From Paenibacillus sp. FSL A5-0031 (GTDB lineage: Bacteria; Bacillota; Bacilli; Paenibacillales; Paenibacillaceae), in assembly GCF_001956295.1 (NCBI RefSeq), contig NZ_MRTD01000010.1, positions 235,716 to 299,715 of the forward strand: a stretch of DNA of 64,000 nt, read 5' to 3'. Below, piece by piece: positions 26,170-36,154 of this stretch (position 1 is the first letter of the stretch; every line of letters starts with the position of its first letter). Below the pieces are notes generated by a model, which saw only the letters and a program-made list of their open reading frames with translations, was not told the DNA's origin and did no database searches. Position numbers and translations under genes: made by a program.

Positions 26170-27537
26170 TTATACGGTGCATATTTGCATAATCTCATTC
26201 CAATCGAAGGCAAGCCGGACGATGTCCTCTTCAATAAGCTCCGTCCCTGTCTGAATTTCGATAATGTCCATTTCCGTTTCTGCGCGCAGACTATGAAGGC
26301 TTTCTTTCGATATCGTTAGCACATCGCCTGATTTCACTTCAAAGCTTCGACCATTCAGTACCATGACGCCATGTCCGGCAACAATCGTCCATACCTCATC
26401 TCTCAGCAAATGATATTGATAGCTTAAGTTCCGTCCTGGCGCAACGCATATTCGTTTAGTCAGCACTTCCTTGCCGTCGGGATATTTCAAATAATCAAGC
26501 ACACGATAGCGGCCCCAACGACGCTCCTCATACATCGGACGCTGGTCGGAATGCTTCATGACCTCCTTGATCATAGGACTAGCGGCTTTATCCGATACCA
26601 AAATTCCGTCCGGACTCGCCGCTACAATGACATTCGATACATTCAGCAGCGTAATCGGGATGTCGAGCTCATTGATGACATGCGTGTTCGTTGAATCTCC
26701 CGAAATAATCCCTTTCCCAATAAGCGGCGTTTCGATTTCCTCGGTCAAGGTGTTCCAAGTTCCAAGGTCTTTCCAATCGCCCTCATAAGGCAAGGCTACG
26801 ATATGATTGGACTTTTCTACGATTTCATAGTCAAAGCTGTTTTTCGGCATCTTCCCGTATTGCTTCAGCATCTCGTCGTATTGAATCGGCAGTTCATTAG
26901 CAATCAGAATGTTAATGAGAAAATCAAGCTTGAATGCAAAAACCCCGCAGTTCCAAAGTGCAGCCTGCTCAATCATGGCTGCCGCTTCTTCTTCGCGGGG
27001 TTTTTCTCTAAAGCTGTTTACATTGACATAATTGTTCGCCTCAGCTGCAAGCTCAGGAACGATATAGCCGTATTTTTCCGAAGGATACGTTGGCTTCACG
27101 CCCATAAGCGCTAAGTCTGCTCCCGATTCATTCAAAACCAGCTCAAGCTCCTTCGTCTTATGGAAAAACGATTGCTCCACGTAGGGATCAACTGGCATGA
27201 CAACGACTGTTTCATTCAAGCTTACACCTTGCACCGAATATAAATAGGTTGCTGCGAGCGCGATAGCAGGGAAGGTATCCCTTCTTTCCGGCTCGACGAT
27301 CACTTCAATCTCGCTTCCGAGCTGGCTGTGAATCATATCTACCTGCGGCTTGCTTGTTGCGATATAGGCATGCTCGCGTAAACCCGCCTTCGTGATTTGT
27401 CCCCACACGCGCTGAACCATCGATTCACGCTCGCCGCTCTCGTCTTTTAGCACCTTCAAAAACTGCTTGGATCTCGATTCGTTCGACAACGGCCACAGCC
27501 GCTTGCCCGAGCCTCCGGATAGAAGAACAATCTTCAT
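26170..27537 (-). CDS. manC: Mannose-1-phosphate guanylyltransferase / mannose-6-phosphate isomerase
   Basis: 455 residues, the normal size of the bifunctional type II enzyme. The N-terminal nucleotidyltransferase domain has LSGGSGKRLWPLSNE..SKQFLK and the FREKP loop, and the C-terminal cupin (about 350-455) has the isomerase pattern NLSYQYHLLRDEVWTIVAGHG. It makes GDP-mannose from mannose-1-phosphate and probably mannose-6-phosphate from fructose-6-phosphate. In the exopolysaccharide operon, upstream of the UDP-glucose dehydrogenase gene, it implies mannose in the repeat unit. Confidence 0.92.
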   Translation of the reverse strand: MKIVLLSGGSGKRLWPLSNESRSKQFLKVLKDESGERESMVQRVWGQITKAGLREHAYIATSKPQVDMIHSQLGSEIEVIVEPERRDTFPAIALAATYLYSVQGVSLNETVVVMPVDPYVEQSFFHKTKELELVLNESGADLALMGVKPTYPSEKYGYIVPELAAEANNYVNVNSFREKPREEEAAAMIEQAALWNCGVFAFKLDFLINILIANELPIQYDEMLKQYGKMPKNSFDYEIVEKSNHIVALPYEGDWKDLGTWNTLTEEIETPLIGKGIISGDSTNTHVINELDIPITLLNVSNVIVAASPDGILVSDKAASPMIKEVMKHSDQRPMYEERRWGRYRVLDYLKYPDGKEVLTKRICVAPGRNLSYQYHLLRDEVWTIVAGHGVMVLNGRSFEVKSGDVLTISKESLHSLRAETEMDIIEIQTGTELIEEDIVRLAFDWNEIMQICTV

Positions 27538-27610
27538 GTTGATTCCTCCTAATCGTTTTTATGATACGGTGATTCGATTCGCACTTACTCTCTTCGATAT
27601 ACCGGGGTTA

Positions 27611-28564
27611 TTATGCTTCGTTCTTCACCACCAGCTGCGCTGACTTGATCCCGCTGGTCCATGTATTGTAATAGTTCGAGTTTTTGCCATATGAGTTATC
27701 GAGCAGCGTATTAGGCTTGTCCATCAAGCAGGATAATATATGCCCGTGCAGCCTGGAGGTTTGCACGATGCGATAGCCGCTGAAGCGCTTGACCGCTTTG
27801 TCTACGAGATAGTCGGAGTACTTGCCCCATATCGCCTGCATCGGCAGAGGGACACCGCTTTTCGTCATCATCTGCCCGATCATCTTAATTGATTTTTTCT
27901 CGACGCGATTGTATAGGGAAGCCCAGTCCAAATAATCGCCTCTCCCTGCCAGTTCAAAGCTCGCCTGCTCGCTTGTCTTCTCGATGTCGGTACGGAAGAA
28001 GCAGAGCAGCTCCTTGCCGGGGCTGCTTTTGGGCAAAATCGGCCACAGTTGATGTGCCATATCCGGCGATAAGTATACGCAGCATTTATCAAATTTTTGA
28101 GCTGCTATCCCATAGGACAGCGTATCCCGCACAAAAAGATGAACATCCTTATGTGCGTTAAAAATACGCGCCGTGCGATCATACTCCGCTTCCTTCTCGA
28201 AGAAAATCGTCTGCGGCAGCAGTACAATTCGGTGATTAGGATAATCCTTTACAATTTTCTCCCGCAGCTTCTGATGAACCGGGTACAAATCACCAAAGTT
28301 GCCTCCGCCTTGAAGCACGATAATTTGATCATTTGGAATGGTCAGCTTGTCTGGAAAATCAAGAACGCTATAACGCGCGGCCACGCGGATATGATTGTCT
28401 TTAAAAAACGCCTCTGCACCCTTCATAATGAGCAAATCGCCGCCATTGTTGTAAACGGGATAATCGATATAATAAATGCTTGAACCCGGTGGTATTACCT
28501 TTGTAATTCGGAGAAGCATTTTTTTGAGGCCCTCCATCGGATGTACCTGTGCTTCAACTTGCAT
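27611..28564 (-). CDS. Polysaccharide pyruvyl transferase family protein
   Basis: 317 residues of the PS_pyruv_trans family (EpsI/EpsO/CsaB-like). Conserved landmarks are YNNGGDLLIMKGAEAF near residue 40, VLQGGGNFGDLY near 90, and QTSRLHGHILSCLMDKP with a conserved His in the C-terminal half. Family members transfer a ketal pyruvyl group from phosphoenolpyruvate to a hexose of cell-surface polymers. The start follows AAGGAGCG. It should give the exported polymer extra negative charge. The acceptor sugar cannot be told from sequence. Confidence 0.87.
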   Translation of the reverse strand: MQVEAQVHPMEGLKKMLLRITKVIPPGSSIYYIDYPVYNNGGDLLIMKGAEAFFKDNHIRVAARYSVLDFPDKLTIPNDQIIVLQGGGNFGDLYPVHQKLREKIVKDYPNHRIVLLPQTIFFEKEAEYDRTARIFNAHKDVHLFVRDTLSYGIAAQKFDKCCVYLSPDMAHQLWPILPKSSPGKELLCFFRTDIEKTSEQASFELAGRGDYLDWASLYNRVEKKSIKMIGQMMTKSGVPLPMQAIWGKYSDYLVDKAVKRFSGYRIVQTSRLHGHILSCLMDKPNTLLDNSYGKNSNYYNTWTSGIKSAQLVVKNEA

Positions 28565-28565
28565 A

Positions 28566-29918
28566 TCAACGCGCTCCTTTACGTTGTTTTTTGTCTTTCA
28601 AACGCTCGATTAAAAAACGGAAATCATTTTTATCAAACAGCATCCCTGATAGTTTTACTTGGAAAATAATTCTCATAGACGCCAACGTCACTACTAAACG
28701 AATGACTGCGCCGATTAATAAAGCAAGTGCAATTCCATTAAGCCCATACAAGGGTGTAAACAGAAAAAACAATCCGATGGTTGCCGCTAGGGCAATAAGC
28801 TGGCGGACAAGTACCAGCCCTGGACGACCCATCGCATTAAACGAGGATGCCAAAATCCATGAGCCCCCGCCGAGAATGCATTCGAACGACAGCAGATAGA
28901 AGGCCCCGCTTGCTTCAAGGAACGGCGCTCCGAACAGGATGCCCATCAGATAACGCCCAATGAACATGCTCGGGATAACGACGATCGTCATCAGCAGCAT
29001 CGATAACCGAAACGCCCTGCCTACCGTTGCGATGATGGCTGACTTCTCCATGCCGGTAACCTTCGGAAACACAACATTCGTAATCGCCATCTGTACGACA
29101 TTGAATACGCGGGACAGCGCATAAACGACCGTATACAACCCCAGTTCTCTAGCTGTCAGCATCGATAGAATGATAAGCTTGTCAAACTGCGTGTACAGTG
29201 TGCCGAGCAGTTCCACTCCGAACACTTTGCTGCCATAGCCGAATAACGCTTTCGCTGCCAGCCGATTGCCGAGGCCCTTCAACCAGTTCATCTGAAGCGT
29301 TTCTCTTAAACTATAGAGCGACCATGAAACGACAAGCACGCTGGTTACGAGAAATACAAGCGATGCATTATGCAGGCTTAAATCGCCAATTACCCATAAC
29401 CCCAAGAGCCCAACTAGATTGCACAGCGGAACCAGTAAGCGCAGACCGTTATAAATGTTAAACTTGCCCGTACTTTGCGCCAGCGCCGATATTAAATTAA
29501 TAGCGAGCAGAATCGGCAGCATGAGTACCGTATACCATCTCGTAATTTGAATGATGTCAGCTGGGTAATTGCCAAGCCAAACTGGCAGCCATATCCACGC
29601 GACCACGCCAATGATGATGCTAACCGGAATTTGAAATAGAAAACCCGCTCTAACAAAATCGCTGCCGCTGCCTTTGTTTTGCTTCATATTATAAATAAGA
29701 GAGGTCGGCAGGCCGAAGCCAACAAGACCCGCGAGAAGCGTTGGCCAAAACAAAATGGCTGAAAATTCGCCCTTGCCAACAACGCCGAACATGCGCGCCG
29801 TCACGATGGAAGTCAGCGTGCTGATGACCATGACTAGCAGGTTCGTTGCACTCGTGCGCATAATCGTTTGAACGAGGCCGTTGCCTCTCCACGCTTTAGA
29901 GATTGCGAGCTGTGCCAT
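28566..29918 (-). CDS. wzx: Oligosaccharide flippase (Wzx-like)
   Basis: 450 residues with 12-14 predicted membrane helices, polysaccharide synthesis (PST/MOP exporter) family. The N-terminus (TNLLVMVISTLTSIVTARMFG) and the LPTSLIYN region are typical. It should flip the undecaprenyl-diphosphate-linked repeat unit across the membrane, working with the Wzy polymerase encoded at 34748-36133. One base separates its stop from the downstream pyruvyltransferase start. The gene symbol reflects role; sequence in this family is poorly conserved. Confidence 0.85.
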   Translation of the reverse strand: MAQLAISKAWRGNGLVQTIMRTSATNLLVMVISTLTSIVTARMFGVVGKGEFSAILFWPTLLAGLVGFGLPTSLIYNMKQNKGSGSDFVRAGFLFQIPVSIIIGVVAWIWLPVWLGNYPADIIQITRWYTVLMLPILLAINLISALAQSTGKFNIYNGLRLLVPLCNLVGLLGLWVIGDLSLHNASLVFLVTSVLVVSWSLYSLRETLQMNWLKGLGNRLAAKALFGYGSKVFGVELLGTLYTQFDKLIILSMLTARELGLYTVVYALSRVFNVVQMAITNVVFPKVTGMEKSAIIATVGRAFRLSMLLMTIVVIPSMFIGRYLMGILFGAPFLEASGAFYLLSFECILGGGSWILASSFNAMGRPGLVLVRQLIALAATIGLFFLFTPLYGLNGIALALLIGAVIRLVVTLASMRIIFQVKLSGMLFDKNDFRFLIERLKDKKQRKGAR

Positions 29919-29927
29919 AACTTTCCG

Positions 29928-30827
29928 TCAACCCCTACCGTTATAGCGCAGAATGCCGACTAATGACCCGTTGCGATAACATATTTTCACGATCTGACTG
30001 ATGAATTTCTTAAAATGAAAAATCGACAGCAAGGATGTTCCAATCGCCTGAATCATTCGGATCACATGTTTTACGATAGCAAAGAGGCTTCGATCCTGTC
30101 GCTTAACCGCATCGCTCACGCCTTGCCAGAAGATCCGCTTCAAAAACCATTTTTTTGTCGTTCTCTCCTTGGCAATTTTGTGTTGAACGGATCCATATGG
30201 CGTATAAAATACTTTGTAGCTTTCACGAATCCGTGCGATGAGCTCACTTTCCTCACTTGAGAGCAGATTTGTGCCTACCCGCCCAAGATCCTCTCGGAAC
30301 GGCTTATACTTATGAAAGACGCTTGCCCGAAATGCTACGTTAGCGCCATATGGAATGGACGGTGCAGGCATTTCCTTCACCACGTTTGCATAATCAAGAA
30401 TCGTGAATACCGAGCGATGCTCCTCTGGAATCCAGTCCGGCTCAGCCGCTTCCCAAATCGGATCAATTTTGCCGCCTACGCAGCCAATCGCCGGATCGCT
30501 TTCGAACACGTTCACAATATGCTGCACCCAGTCCCGCGAAGCCAACGCATCATCATCCAAAAATAAAATGAATTCACCGTTTGCTTCCTTAATCGCTCGA
30601 TTGCGGGCTACCGACAAACCAAGCTTGTTCTCAAAAATATACCGAATGCTTGGGCCATACCGATACGCAAGCTTGCCTACCACTTCAGCCGTATTGTCTG
30701 TTGATCTGTTGTCGATTACAACAATCTCGATTTGTTCCCGCTCAAAGCTTTGAGCAATTACGCTCTCTATTGCCTCTCCCGTATCCTTCGCCCGGTTATG
30801 GGTGCAGATGGCCACCGTTACCTTCAT
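29928..30827 (-). CDS. Glycosyltransferase family 2
   Basis: 299 residues with a GT-A fold: VAICTHNRAKD at the N-terminus, the VIDNRSTDNT nucleotide-binding strand, and the metal-binding FLDDDAL motif near residue 90. A basic, partly hydrophobic C-terminal region (about 230-299) may lie on the membrane. It adds one sugar to the lipid-linked repeat unit; donor unknown. Located 9 bp upstream of the flippase gene and 3 bp downstream of another glycosyltransferase gene, so it is part of one tightly packed transcript. Confidence 0.88.
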   Translation of the reverse strand: MKVTVAICTHNRAKDTGEAIESVIAQSFEREQIEIVVIDNRSTDNTAEVVGKLAYRYGPSIRYIFENKLGLSVARNRAIKEANGEFILFLDDDALASRDWVQHIVNVFESDPAIGCVGGKIDPIWEAAEPDWIPEEHRSVFTILDYANVVKEMPAPSIPYGANVAFRASVFHKYKPFREDLGRVGTNLLSSEESELIARIRESYKVFYTPYGSVQHKIAKERTTKKWFLKRIFWQGVSDAVKRQDRSLFAIVKHVIRMIQAIGTSLLSIFHFKKFISQIVKICYRNGSLVGILRYNGRG

Positions 30828-30830
30828 CCT

Positions 30831-31862
30831 TTATCCCCATCCTTGGTAAACATTTTTTATCCTCTGTGCGATCGCGCTCCAGTCGAGCTCCTTAAGCACT
30901 TCTTCGTACTTAGGCGTCTTATGCTCTCTCTTCACATTTAACGCGGCTTTCATTGCATTTTCGAGACCGTTATAATCGCTTGGGTTGTAGCTCACGACCA
31001 TATCCTCCATAAAATACTCATCGATAAAATCATTGTCCGGCATGACGATCAGCTTCCTGAACGAGAGGCCAAGTATCGCAGAGCCGGAGGTCGTAATTTC
31101 CTTGTACGGCATCACCATCACATCAACGGCGCTAATCAAGTCAGCGACTGCTTCATTGGGAATAAAGCGCAGGTCCAAAATAATGTTTTCCTTATCCTCT
31201 ACCCGCTTCAAATAGGATTCCATTTGCTTGTCCGCTTTGCCCGCAATGATCAGATAGGTGTTTCGAGTCTTGAATGCATTAAACGCTTCAATTAAATCCT
31301 CGACACCCTTATACGCTTTGATTGCCCCTAAAAACAAATAAACATCAGCTTCCTCGCTGATGCCATAAGACGCTCTGAAGTTGAAGCCTGCAGGCTTATA
31401 AACGCCAAGATAATGACCATGCTTTACGACAAAAAGCTTGCTAGCCGGCACTCCGAATTCCATCATAACCTTACGTTTGATCGACTCCGAAGCAACCAGC
31501 AGCTTGCTGCAAAATTTGCAAATGATCGTTCGCATGTAACGCTCCAGCCGCTTATACTTCACCTGATGCGGATACAGATTATGAATCGTCCAAACCAGCT
31601 GCACTTTTCGCAGCTTCAAATAAAGCATCGTCATTATAAATATGATCGATTTCACCATGAACAACAGCAGATTATCATTCTGATAGGCATGATGCATCCA
31701 GTGAATATGGACGATGTCGCCAGCTTTCGCTTGCCCGACCTGAAGCGCTAGCTTGCCATGCTGCAAATCCTTTACTTCCATGCCTGCACTGCTGAGTGAA
31801 TCGGTCAATAAATCATTGTAAAAGTTCAATTCGCTTGATTTTGGCCACATCCATACTTTCAT
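30831..31862 (-). CDS. GT4-like glycosyltransferase
   Basis: 343 residues with a GT-B fold similar to GT4. The N-terminal half includes DIVHIHWMHHAYQ and a hydrophobic stretch (~65-85), and the C-terminal half includes VYLFLGAIKAYKGVEDLI. The usual acidic E-x7-E motif of GT4 is not obvious: the equivalent region reads TTSGSAILGLSFRKLIVM, which matches a less-studied subgroup. It probably acts on a lipid-linked intermediate at the membrane. Starts behind AAAGGGAG. Donor and acceptor unknown. Confidence 0.84.
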   Translation of the reverse strand: MKVWMWPKSSELNFYNDLLTDSLSSAGMEVKDLQHGKLALQVGQAKAGDIVHIHWMHHAYQNDNLLLFMVKSIIFIMTMLYLKLRKVQLVWTIHNLYPHQVKYKRLERYMRTIICKFCSKLLVASESIKRKVMMEFGVPASKLFVVKHGHYLGVYKPAGFNFRASYGISEEADVYLFLGAIKAYKGVEDLIEAFNAFKTRNTYLIIAGKADKQMESYLKRVEDKENIILDLRFIPNEAVADLISAVDVMVMPYKEITTSGSAILGLSFRKLIVMPDNDFIDEYFMEDMVVSYNPSDYNGLENAMKAALNVKREHKTPKYEEVLKELDWSAIAQRIKNVYQGWG

Positions 31863-31877
31863 CGCCGTACGCTCCCT

Positions 31878-32450
31878 TTAGTTATATCTGCGAACCCATT
31901 CCTTCGTAATTTGGAGCTCGCGAATAATCTTTGCGGGTGCACCGCCTGCCAGCACATTATCCGGAATATCCCGCGTTACGATGCTGCCTGCAGCAATGAC
32001 TGAACCGCTGCCAATCGTTACGCCAGGCAAAATAACAGCTCCGCGTCCAATCCACACATTGTCCGAAATGACGATGTCCTTGCTGCCAGCTCGGTCTTTC
32101 ATATCTACAGGGTGGAAGTTCGTATCGATAATGTTCACCATCGGACCGATAATCGTGTTGCTGCCAATTCGGATTGATTTCGTACAGCCAATATCGAGGC
32201 CATAATTAAAAAACACATTATCACCTACCCAAAGCTCCGCCTGCTTCTCTACGGTAACGGAAGAAGGCAGCGGCTTCGCATGGAAAGAAACATTTTTCCC
32301 AACGATGAACCGCCCTTTGTTTCGCAAGGTCAGCTTTCCGGAAATACGGCCAAGCCTGCCAGCTGAACTCGTCTTGACTCGCAGTATGGCAGCCCCCTTT
32401 AATACAGCCAGGAGCTTGCCGAAGCTTAATCGATTATATACGGTGCTCAT
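31878..32450 (-). CDS. Hexapeptide-repeat (left-handed beta-helix) acyltransferase
   Basis: 190 residues. The C-terminal two thirds carry the isoleucine-patch repeats of WbbJ/VatD-type O-acetyltransferases, with the conserved histidine near NIIDTNFHPVD and the end block SDNVWIGRGAVILPG / GAPAKIIREL. It probably O-acetylates a sugar of the repeat unit using acetyl-CoA. Its ATG overlaps the stop of the preceding glycosyltransferase (ATGA). Acyl donor inferred from the family. Confidence 0.87.
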   Translation of the reverse strand: MSTVYNRLSFGKLLAVLKGAAILRVKTSSAGRLGRISGKLTLRNKGRFIVGKNVSFHAKPLPSSVTVEKQAELWVGDNVFFNYGLDIGCTKSIRIGSNTIIGPMVNIIDTNFHPVDMKDRAGSKDIVISDNVWIGRGAVILPGVTIGSGSVIAAGSIVTRDIPDNVLAGGAPAKIIRELQITKEWVRRYN

Positions 32451-33580
32451 CTAACCATCCCGCCTGCCGCTTCCGATTTTAAGTTTGGCGCAAGCAGCTC
32501 ACGATATGTCGACTCCACCTTCTTCGCTATGGAGCTCATATTAAAGTCGCTCATTACGCTTGCATAACCTTGGCTTGATAGTTCCTCATAATCAACTTCC
32601 CCATCGTAGACGCTTCTCATCGTCTGATATAGCTCTTCCACGTCGCCGTCCTTCACGATGAAGCCGCCTCTCGTATGATGGATGATTTCTGGCGCTCCGC
32701 CCGAATCTGCAACGATAACTGGCGTTTCAACGAGCATCGATTCAATAATAACTCTGCCAAACGGCTCGTTAAGGGAGAAGTTTATCGTTAAATCACATTC
32801 CTTCATCACATCTAGCGGCTTTTTGCTGTAGCCATAGAAGACCACATGATGCTCCAAGCCGTAGGACAGCACCTTTTGGATCATGTCATTATAATAGTCA
32901 TCCGACCCGTCAACGGATGCATCGCCCACGATGAGCAGCTTCCAATTGTTCCGATTGCTGTCGCTTAGTTTCTTTACTGCCTCGATCATGAGATGGTATC
33001 TTTTCCATTCCACAATCCGGCCGAATGTCCCGATGACGAGCGTATCATCCTCCATAAAAGCTCTGCTCTTTCTTGTCAAAGCAAGCTCTGGATCAACACC
33101 GTTATAAATGATCGTCTTGTTGCTGCCCTGAATCGAATTGGCTACAAAATGCGAAATGCATATCACCTGATCAAAAAATTTAGGCAGCACTTGGTTGAAC
33201 ATACGCAAATGGGTATAGTCGCGATGATGCCAGATCAGCTTTGACTTCGTCATAAACTTTAGCGGAGCTGTGTACCAAGGTGCGCGCCAGCCATTGGCAT
33301 GAACGATGTCGATGCGATTTTTACGAACAAAGGACTGAATCTTAAGCACCGTTTCGATATAACCTAAGCCTAGTTTTTTCTTAATGCTGCCCAGCTGCAG
33401 CGGAAAATGAACATAATCCGATCTAATTTCATTTAGATACGACGCATCGCGAGGGCTTAATAAGAAAATCCGATATTTTGACGTGTCCAAATAATTGATG
33501 AGATGGATCAGGCTTTGCTCAGCGCCGCCCTTCTTATCCGCGTGGGTAACAAACAACACATTCGTTTTACTTCGACTCAT
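32447..33580 (-). CDS. Glycosyltransferase family 4
   Basis: 377 residues, GT-B fold. The N-terminus shows VTHADKKGGAEQSLIHLINYL, the typical GT4 acceptor-side start. The donor-side domain has GRIVEWKRYHLMIEA and a proper E-x7-E motif in EPFGRVIIE. One of several retaining glycosyltransferases building the repeat unit. It is coupled to the downstream acyltransferase by a 4-bp overlap and starts 1 bp after the upstream gene. Confidence 0.89.
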   Translation of the reverse strand: MSRSKTNVLFVTHADKKGGAEQSLIHLINYLDTSKYRIFLLSPRDASYLNEIRSDYVHFPLQLGSIKKKLGLGYIETVLKIQSFVRKNRIDIVHANGWRAPWYTAPLKFMTKSKLIWHHRDYTHLRMFNQVLPKFFDQVICISHFVANSIQGSNKTIIYNGVDPELALTRKSRAFMEDDTLVIGTFGRIVEWKRYHLMIEAVKKLSDSNRNNWKLLIVGDASVDGSDDYYNDMIQKVLSYGLEHHVVFYGYSKKPLDVMKECDLTINFSLNEPFGRVIIESMLVETPVIVADSGGAPEIIHHTRGGFIVKDGDVEELYQTMRSVYDGEVDYEELSSQGYASVMSDFNMSSIAKKVESTYRELLAPNLKSEAAGGMVR

Positions 33581-33581
33581 A

Positions 33582-34751
33582 TTAGAGCACCTGCTTTACT
33601 GGATAACTGACGTTCAAGGATTGCATATATGTTTTCAATACTTCTTTGTGATTGTAATGGGTGCGCAAGAAGCTTTGCGATGACTCCAGCAATGATTTTG
33701 CCCTTTGCGGATCATCGAATAGCTGCTTGATTTTCCCATAAAATTGTTCCGGCCGATCAGCGACCATGATATGCTCGTTATCTACAAGTCCTGTTCCCTC
33801 GTAGCCGATGGAGGTGGAGATAACCGGCAAGCCGTTCTGAATCGCTTCAATCGTCTTCAGCTTGACGCCTGCTCCGTTCTGCATCGGGTTAACGAATAAA
33901 TAGCCGCTTCGGTATATTTCATCCAAACTCTTTGGCGTATCATGCACAATGACATTCTTTAGGTTGTAGCTGTCGAGCCAGCTGAGACTCTGTTTTCTGC
34001 TGTTCCCTGCTATGATGAACTTATAGTCCGGCTCCTTCAGCATCAGCGGGTGGATATGCTCCAGATACCACTGAATCGCTTCTCGGTTGTTCGGCATAAA
34101 TAGGGAACCAATGAACACGACATGCTTGCTGCGAAAATCACTAGCTTCGAAATTGACCTTCGTAACCGGAGGCGGAAGGAACAAGCTTTTTGCAGCAGGA
34201 TGCTGTTTGCGGAAGCTTTCAAATTCCTTGCTCGATATAAACAAGTATTTATCCACCTTCTCCAGCATTTTTTTTTGCAAAATCGTGAATTTGCGGCTCT
34301 CCATGTGGTAATACATTTTGTGAACGACGTTTTTGGTGCTATTGGCTAGCGCCTTGAAATAGACCGCTTCATCGTTATGCACCCGCAGGATAACCGTATC
34401 ATGCTTGATCTTTGGATTTTGCAAAACCGGATACACGTAGTCGCCTTCAAGCAGTACATAATCATAATCTCCTGCCAGCTCTACATTACTTAGTTCACTG
34501 CGCGACTGTACCTGCATTGGAATAACATGCAGCAGATCAGCCAGCTTGCTTCTTCGATCACATAACGTAATCTCTTCCACGTAATTATATACTGTGTCCA
34601 TTTCTTCCTTAGATGGCATCTGCTTGCCGCAAACGAGCAAGTGGATTTTCCAGCCAAGCTCCGCCAGCACCTTGATTCTCCCCCATGTGTCTACCCTTCC
34701 GCCATGATCGGCGGGATAGGGAAAATCACTGCACACCACAAGCATCTTCAT
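33582..34751 (-). CDS. GT4-like glycosyltransferase
   Basis: 389 residues, GT-B fold. The N-terminus MKMLVVCSDFPYPADHGG and the C-terminal MQNGAGVKLKTIEAIQNGLPVI are characteristic of the GT4 subgroup found in capsule and xanthan-type clusters. The central linker holds PPPVTKVNFEASDF before the donor-binding domain. Its start overlaps the polymerase stop by 4 bp. Specific sugar unknown. Confidence 0.87.
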   Translation of the reverse strand: MKMLVVCSDFPYPADHGGRVDTWGRIKVLAELGWKIHLLVCGKQMPSKEEMDTVYNYVEEITLCDRRSKLADLLHVIPMQVQSRSELSNVELAGDYDYVLLEGDYVYPVLQNPKIKHDTVILRVHNDEAVYFKALANSTKNVVHKMYYHMESRKFTILQKKMLEKVDKYLFISSKEFESFRKQHPAAKSLFLPPPVTKVNFEASDFRSKHVVFIGSLFMPNNREAIQWYLEHIHPLMLKEPDYKFIIAGNSRKQSLSWLDSYNLKNVIVHDTPKSLDEIYRSGYLFVNPMQNGAGVKLKTIEAIQNGLPVISTSIGYEGTGLVDNEHIMVADRPEQFYGKIKQLFDDPQRAKSLLESSQSFLRTHYNHKEVLKTYMQSLNVSYPVKQVL

Positions 34752-36133
34752 TTGGATACCCCCGACCTTTTTGGTTGATCTATATCGTTTTTGCCTAAAT
34801 AAAGGCTAATAAAAGCAAATAGCAGCCATATCTCATATTTAATCTCCAAGGAAACAAGAAGCATTGAAAATAAGATAAAAACTAAAGCAAGAAATAATAT
34901 AGAGCTGGATTTCACTTTGACGATCAGGTTTTTGGCAAGCAGATAAAAGAACACGACTGCGAAAAGCCCGCCAAACATAATCCATTGGAAAAAGCCCGAT
35001 TTGACGCCTAAGTTTTTGTCCGAGCCCGAATATTGCAACAGCTCCCCCGCATTAATTTGGCTGATGCCAAATGTATTGTAATAGAAATGAGACATCATGC
35101 TGATCGAATCATTCACATACTTATCGAAATACATGAGATATGCTCCTGTGCCAACCCCGAGCGGATTGTGAAACACCGTAATCAGCGCGATGATGATCGT
35201 TCCCATACGCGTGTAGGAAGATGTGTAGTTTTCGATGTCATTACTGAACGAGCTGACCAGCCCCGCAGAAAAATTAGTGATGAACATATACATGGCCAGA
35301 ACGACTGAGATGAGCAAAACAAAATTTTTCTTTTTCCGAAAATCCAAAAACTTAATCATCGTCACGACTAGCGTGAACAAGCTGATAATCATAAACCCTT
35401 TGGAACCTGTAATAAATAAGTAAAACAGAAAAAAACCTGAAGCATAAACGATCGTTAACGTCTTGCCGAAGCTGTTCAAATACTTTGTCAGATACACCAA
35501 AATGGATGCATACACGACCACGATGGAGCCCGTCGTGCTGCTCTCCGAGGTCAACATCCGAACCCTCCAATAAGGGTTGCTCCCTGCATGCAAATACGTG
35601 AAGGCGTTCGGCATACTCATAAGCTCCAAAATCATAATGACCGTCAGCAGCGTAACGATTGCAAGGAAGCAGCCATACAGCGTCTTAAAGCTTGTAATTT
35701 TGGAAAAAACGAGCTGCATATGCCTGATGTAAAGCAGGATGAGCACAAAATAAATAAGTACCTTTATCGCTTTGCCAAGCAAACTCTCTGATCCAAAGCT
35801 ATAGCTGCCTTGAATGAATTGAATAAGCAAATAGGCAATGCTGATAAAGCACAAATATAAAATAAATCCGAATATATACTTCTGCAGCATGCTGCCATGC
35901 ATCACCCGCTTATGCTTCGCCAGCAGCCCAATTTCGCATAACACAAACAGCGGAACCAGCAAAATAATGGGTGACCTGCCAATCTCGCCGATCATATTGA
36001 CTAACGGGAAATCCTGGTAGACGGTCAGCACCAGCAAGAAGCATAAATAAATCGCCAAAAAGATTTGCTGCTTCTCTTCTTTTTTGGCTAATTTAGCTTT
36101 AATCACTAGATTGCTTTGCAAGATTTGGCTCAT
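34748..36133 (-). CDS. wzy: Polysaccharide polymerase (Wzy/O-antigen ligase-like)
   Basis: 461 residues with about eleven or twelve membrane helices and a large loop near residues 330-390 (NPLGVGTGAYLMYFDKYV region), as in Wzy/O-antigen ligase-like proteins. It should polymerise repeat units on the outer face of the membrane, in the Wzx/Wzy route, under length control by the Wzz/CpsC protein. Sequence conservation in this family is low, so the call rests on topology and cluster position. Overlaps the next gene by 4 bp. Confidence 0.8.
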   Translation of the reverse strand: MSQILQSNLVIKAKLAKKEEKQQIFLAIYLCFLLVLTVYQDFPLVNMIGEIGRSPIILLVPLFVLCEIGLLAKHKRVMHGSMLQKYIFGFILYLCFISIAYLLIQFIQGSYSFGSESLLGKAIKVLIYFVLILLYIRHMQLVFSKITSFKTLYGCFLAIVTLLTVIMILELMSMPNAFTYLHAGSNPYWRVRMLTSESSTTGSIVVVYASILVYLTKYLNSFGKTLTIVYASGFFLFYLFITGSKGFMIISLFTLVVTMIKFLDFRKKKNFVLLISVVLAMYMFITNFSAGLVSSFSNDIENYTSSYTRMGTIIIALITVFHNPLGVGTGAYLMYFDKYVNDSISMMSHFYYNTFGISQINAGELLQYSGSDKNLGVKSGFFQWIMFGGLFAVVFFYLLAKNLIVKVKSSSILFLALVFILFSMLLVSLEIKYEIWLLFAFISLYLGKNDIDQPKRSGVSK

Positions 36134-36154
36134 CTTCTCTCCATCCCCGTAAAT

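Noticed and set aside
30831..31862. GT4-like gene as an inactive copy because E-x7-E is missing
   Set aside because: The rest of the fold is intact and uninterrupted, and some GT4-related subgroups lack this motif; loss of activity cannot be claimed.
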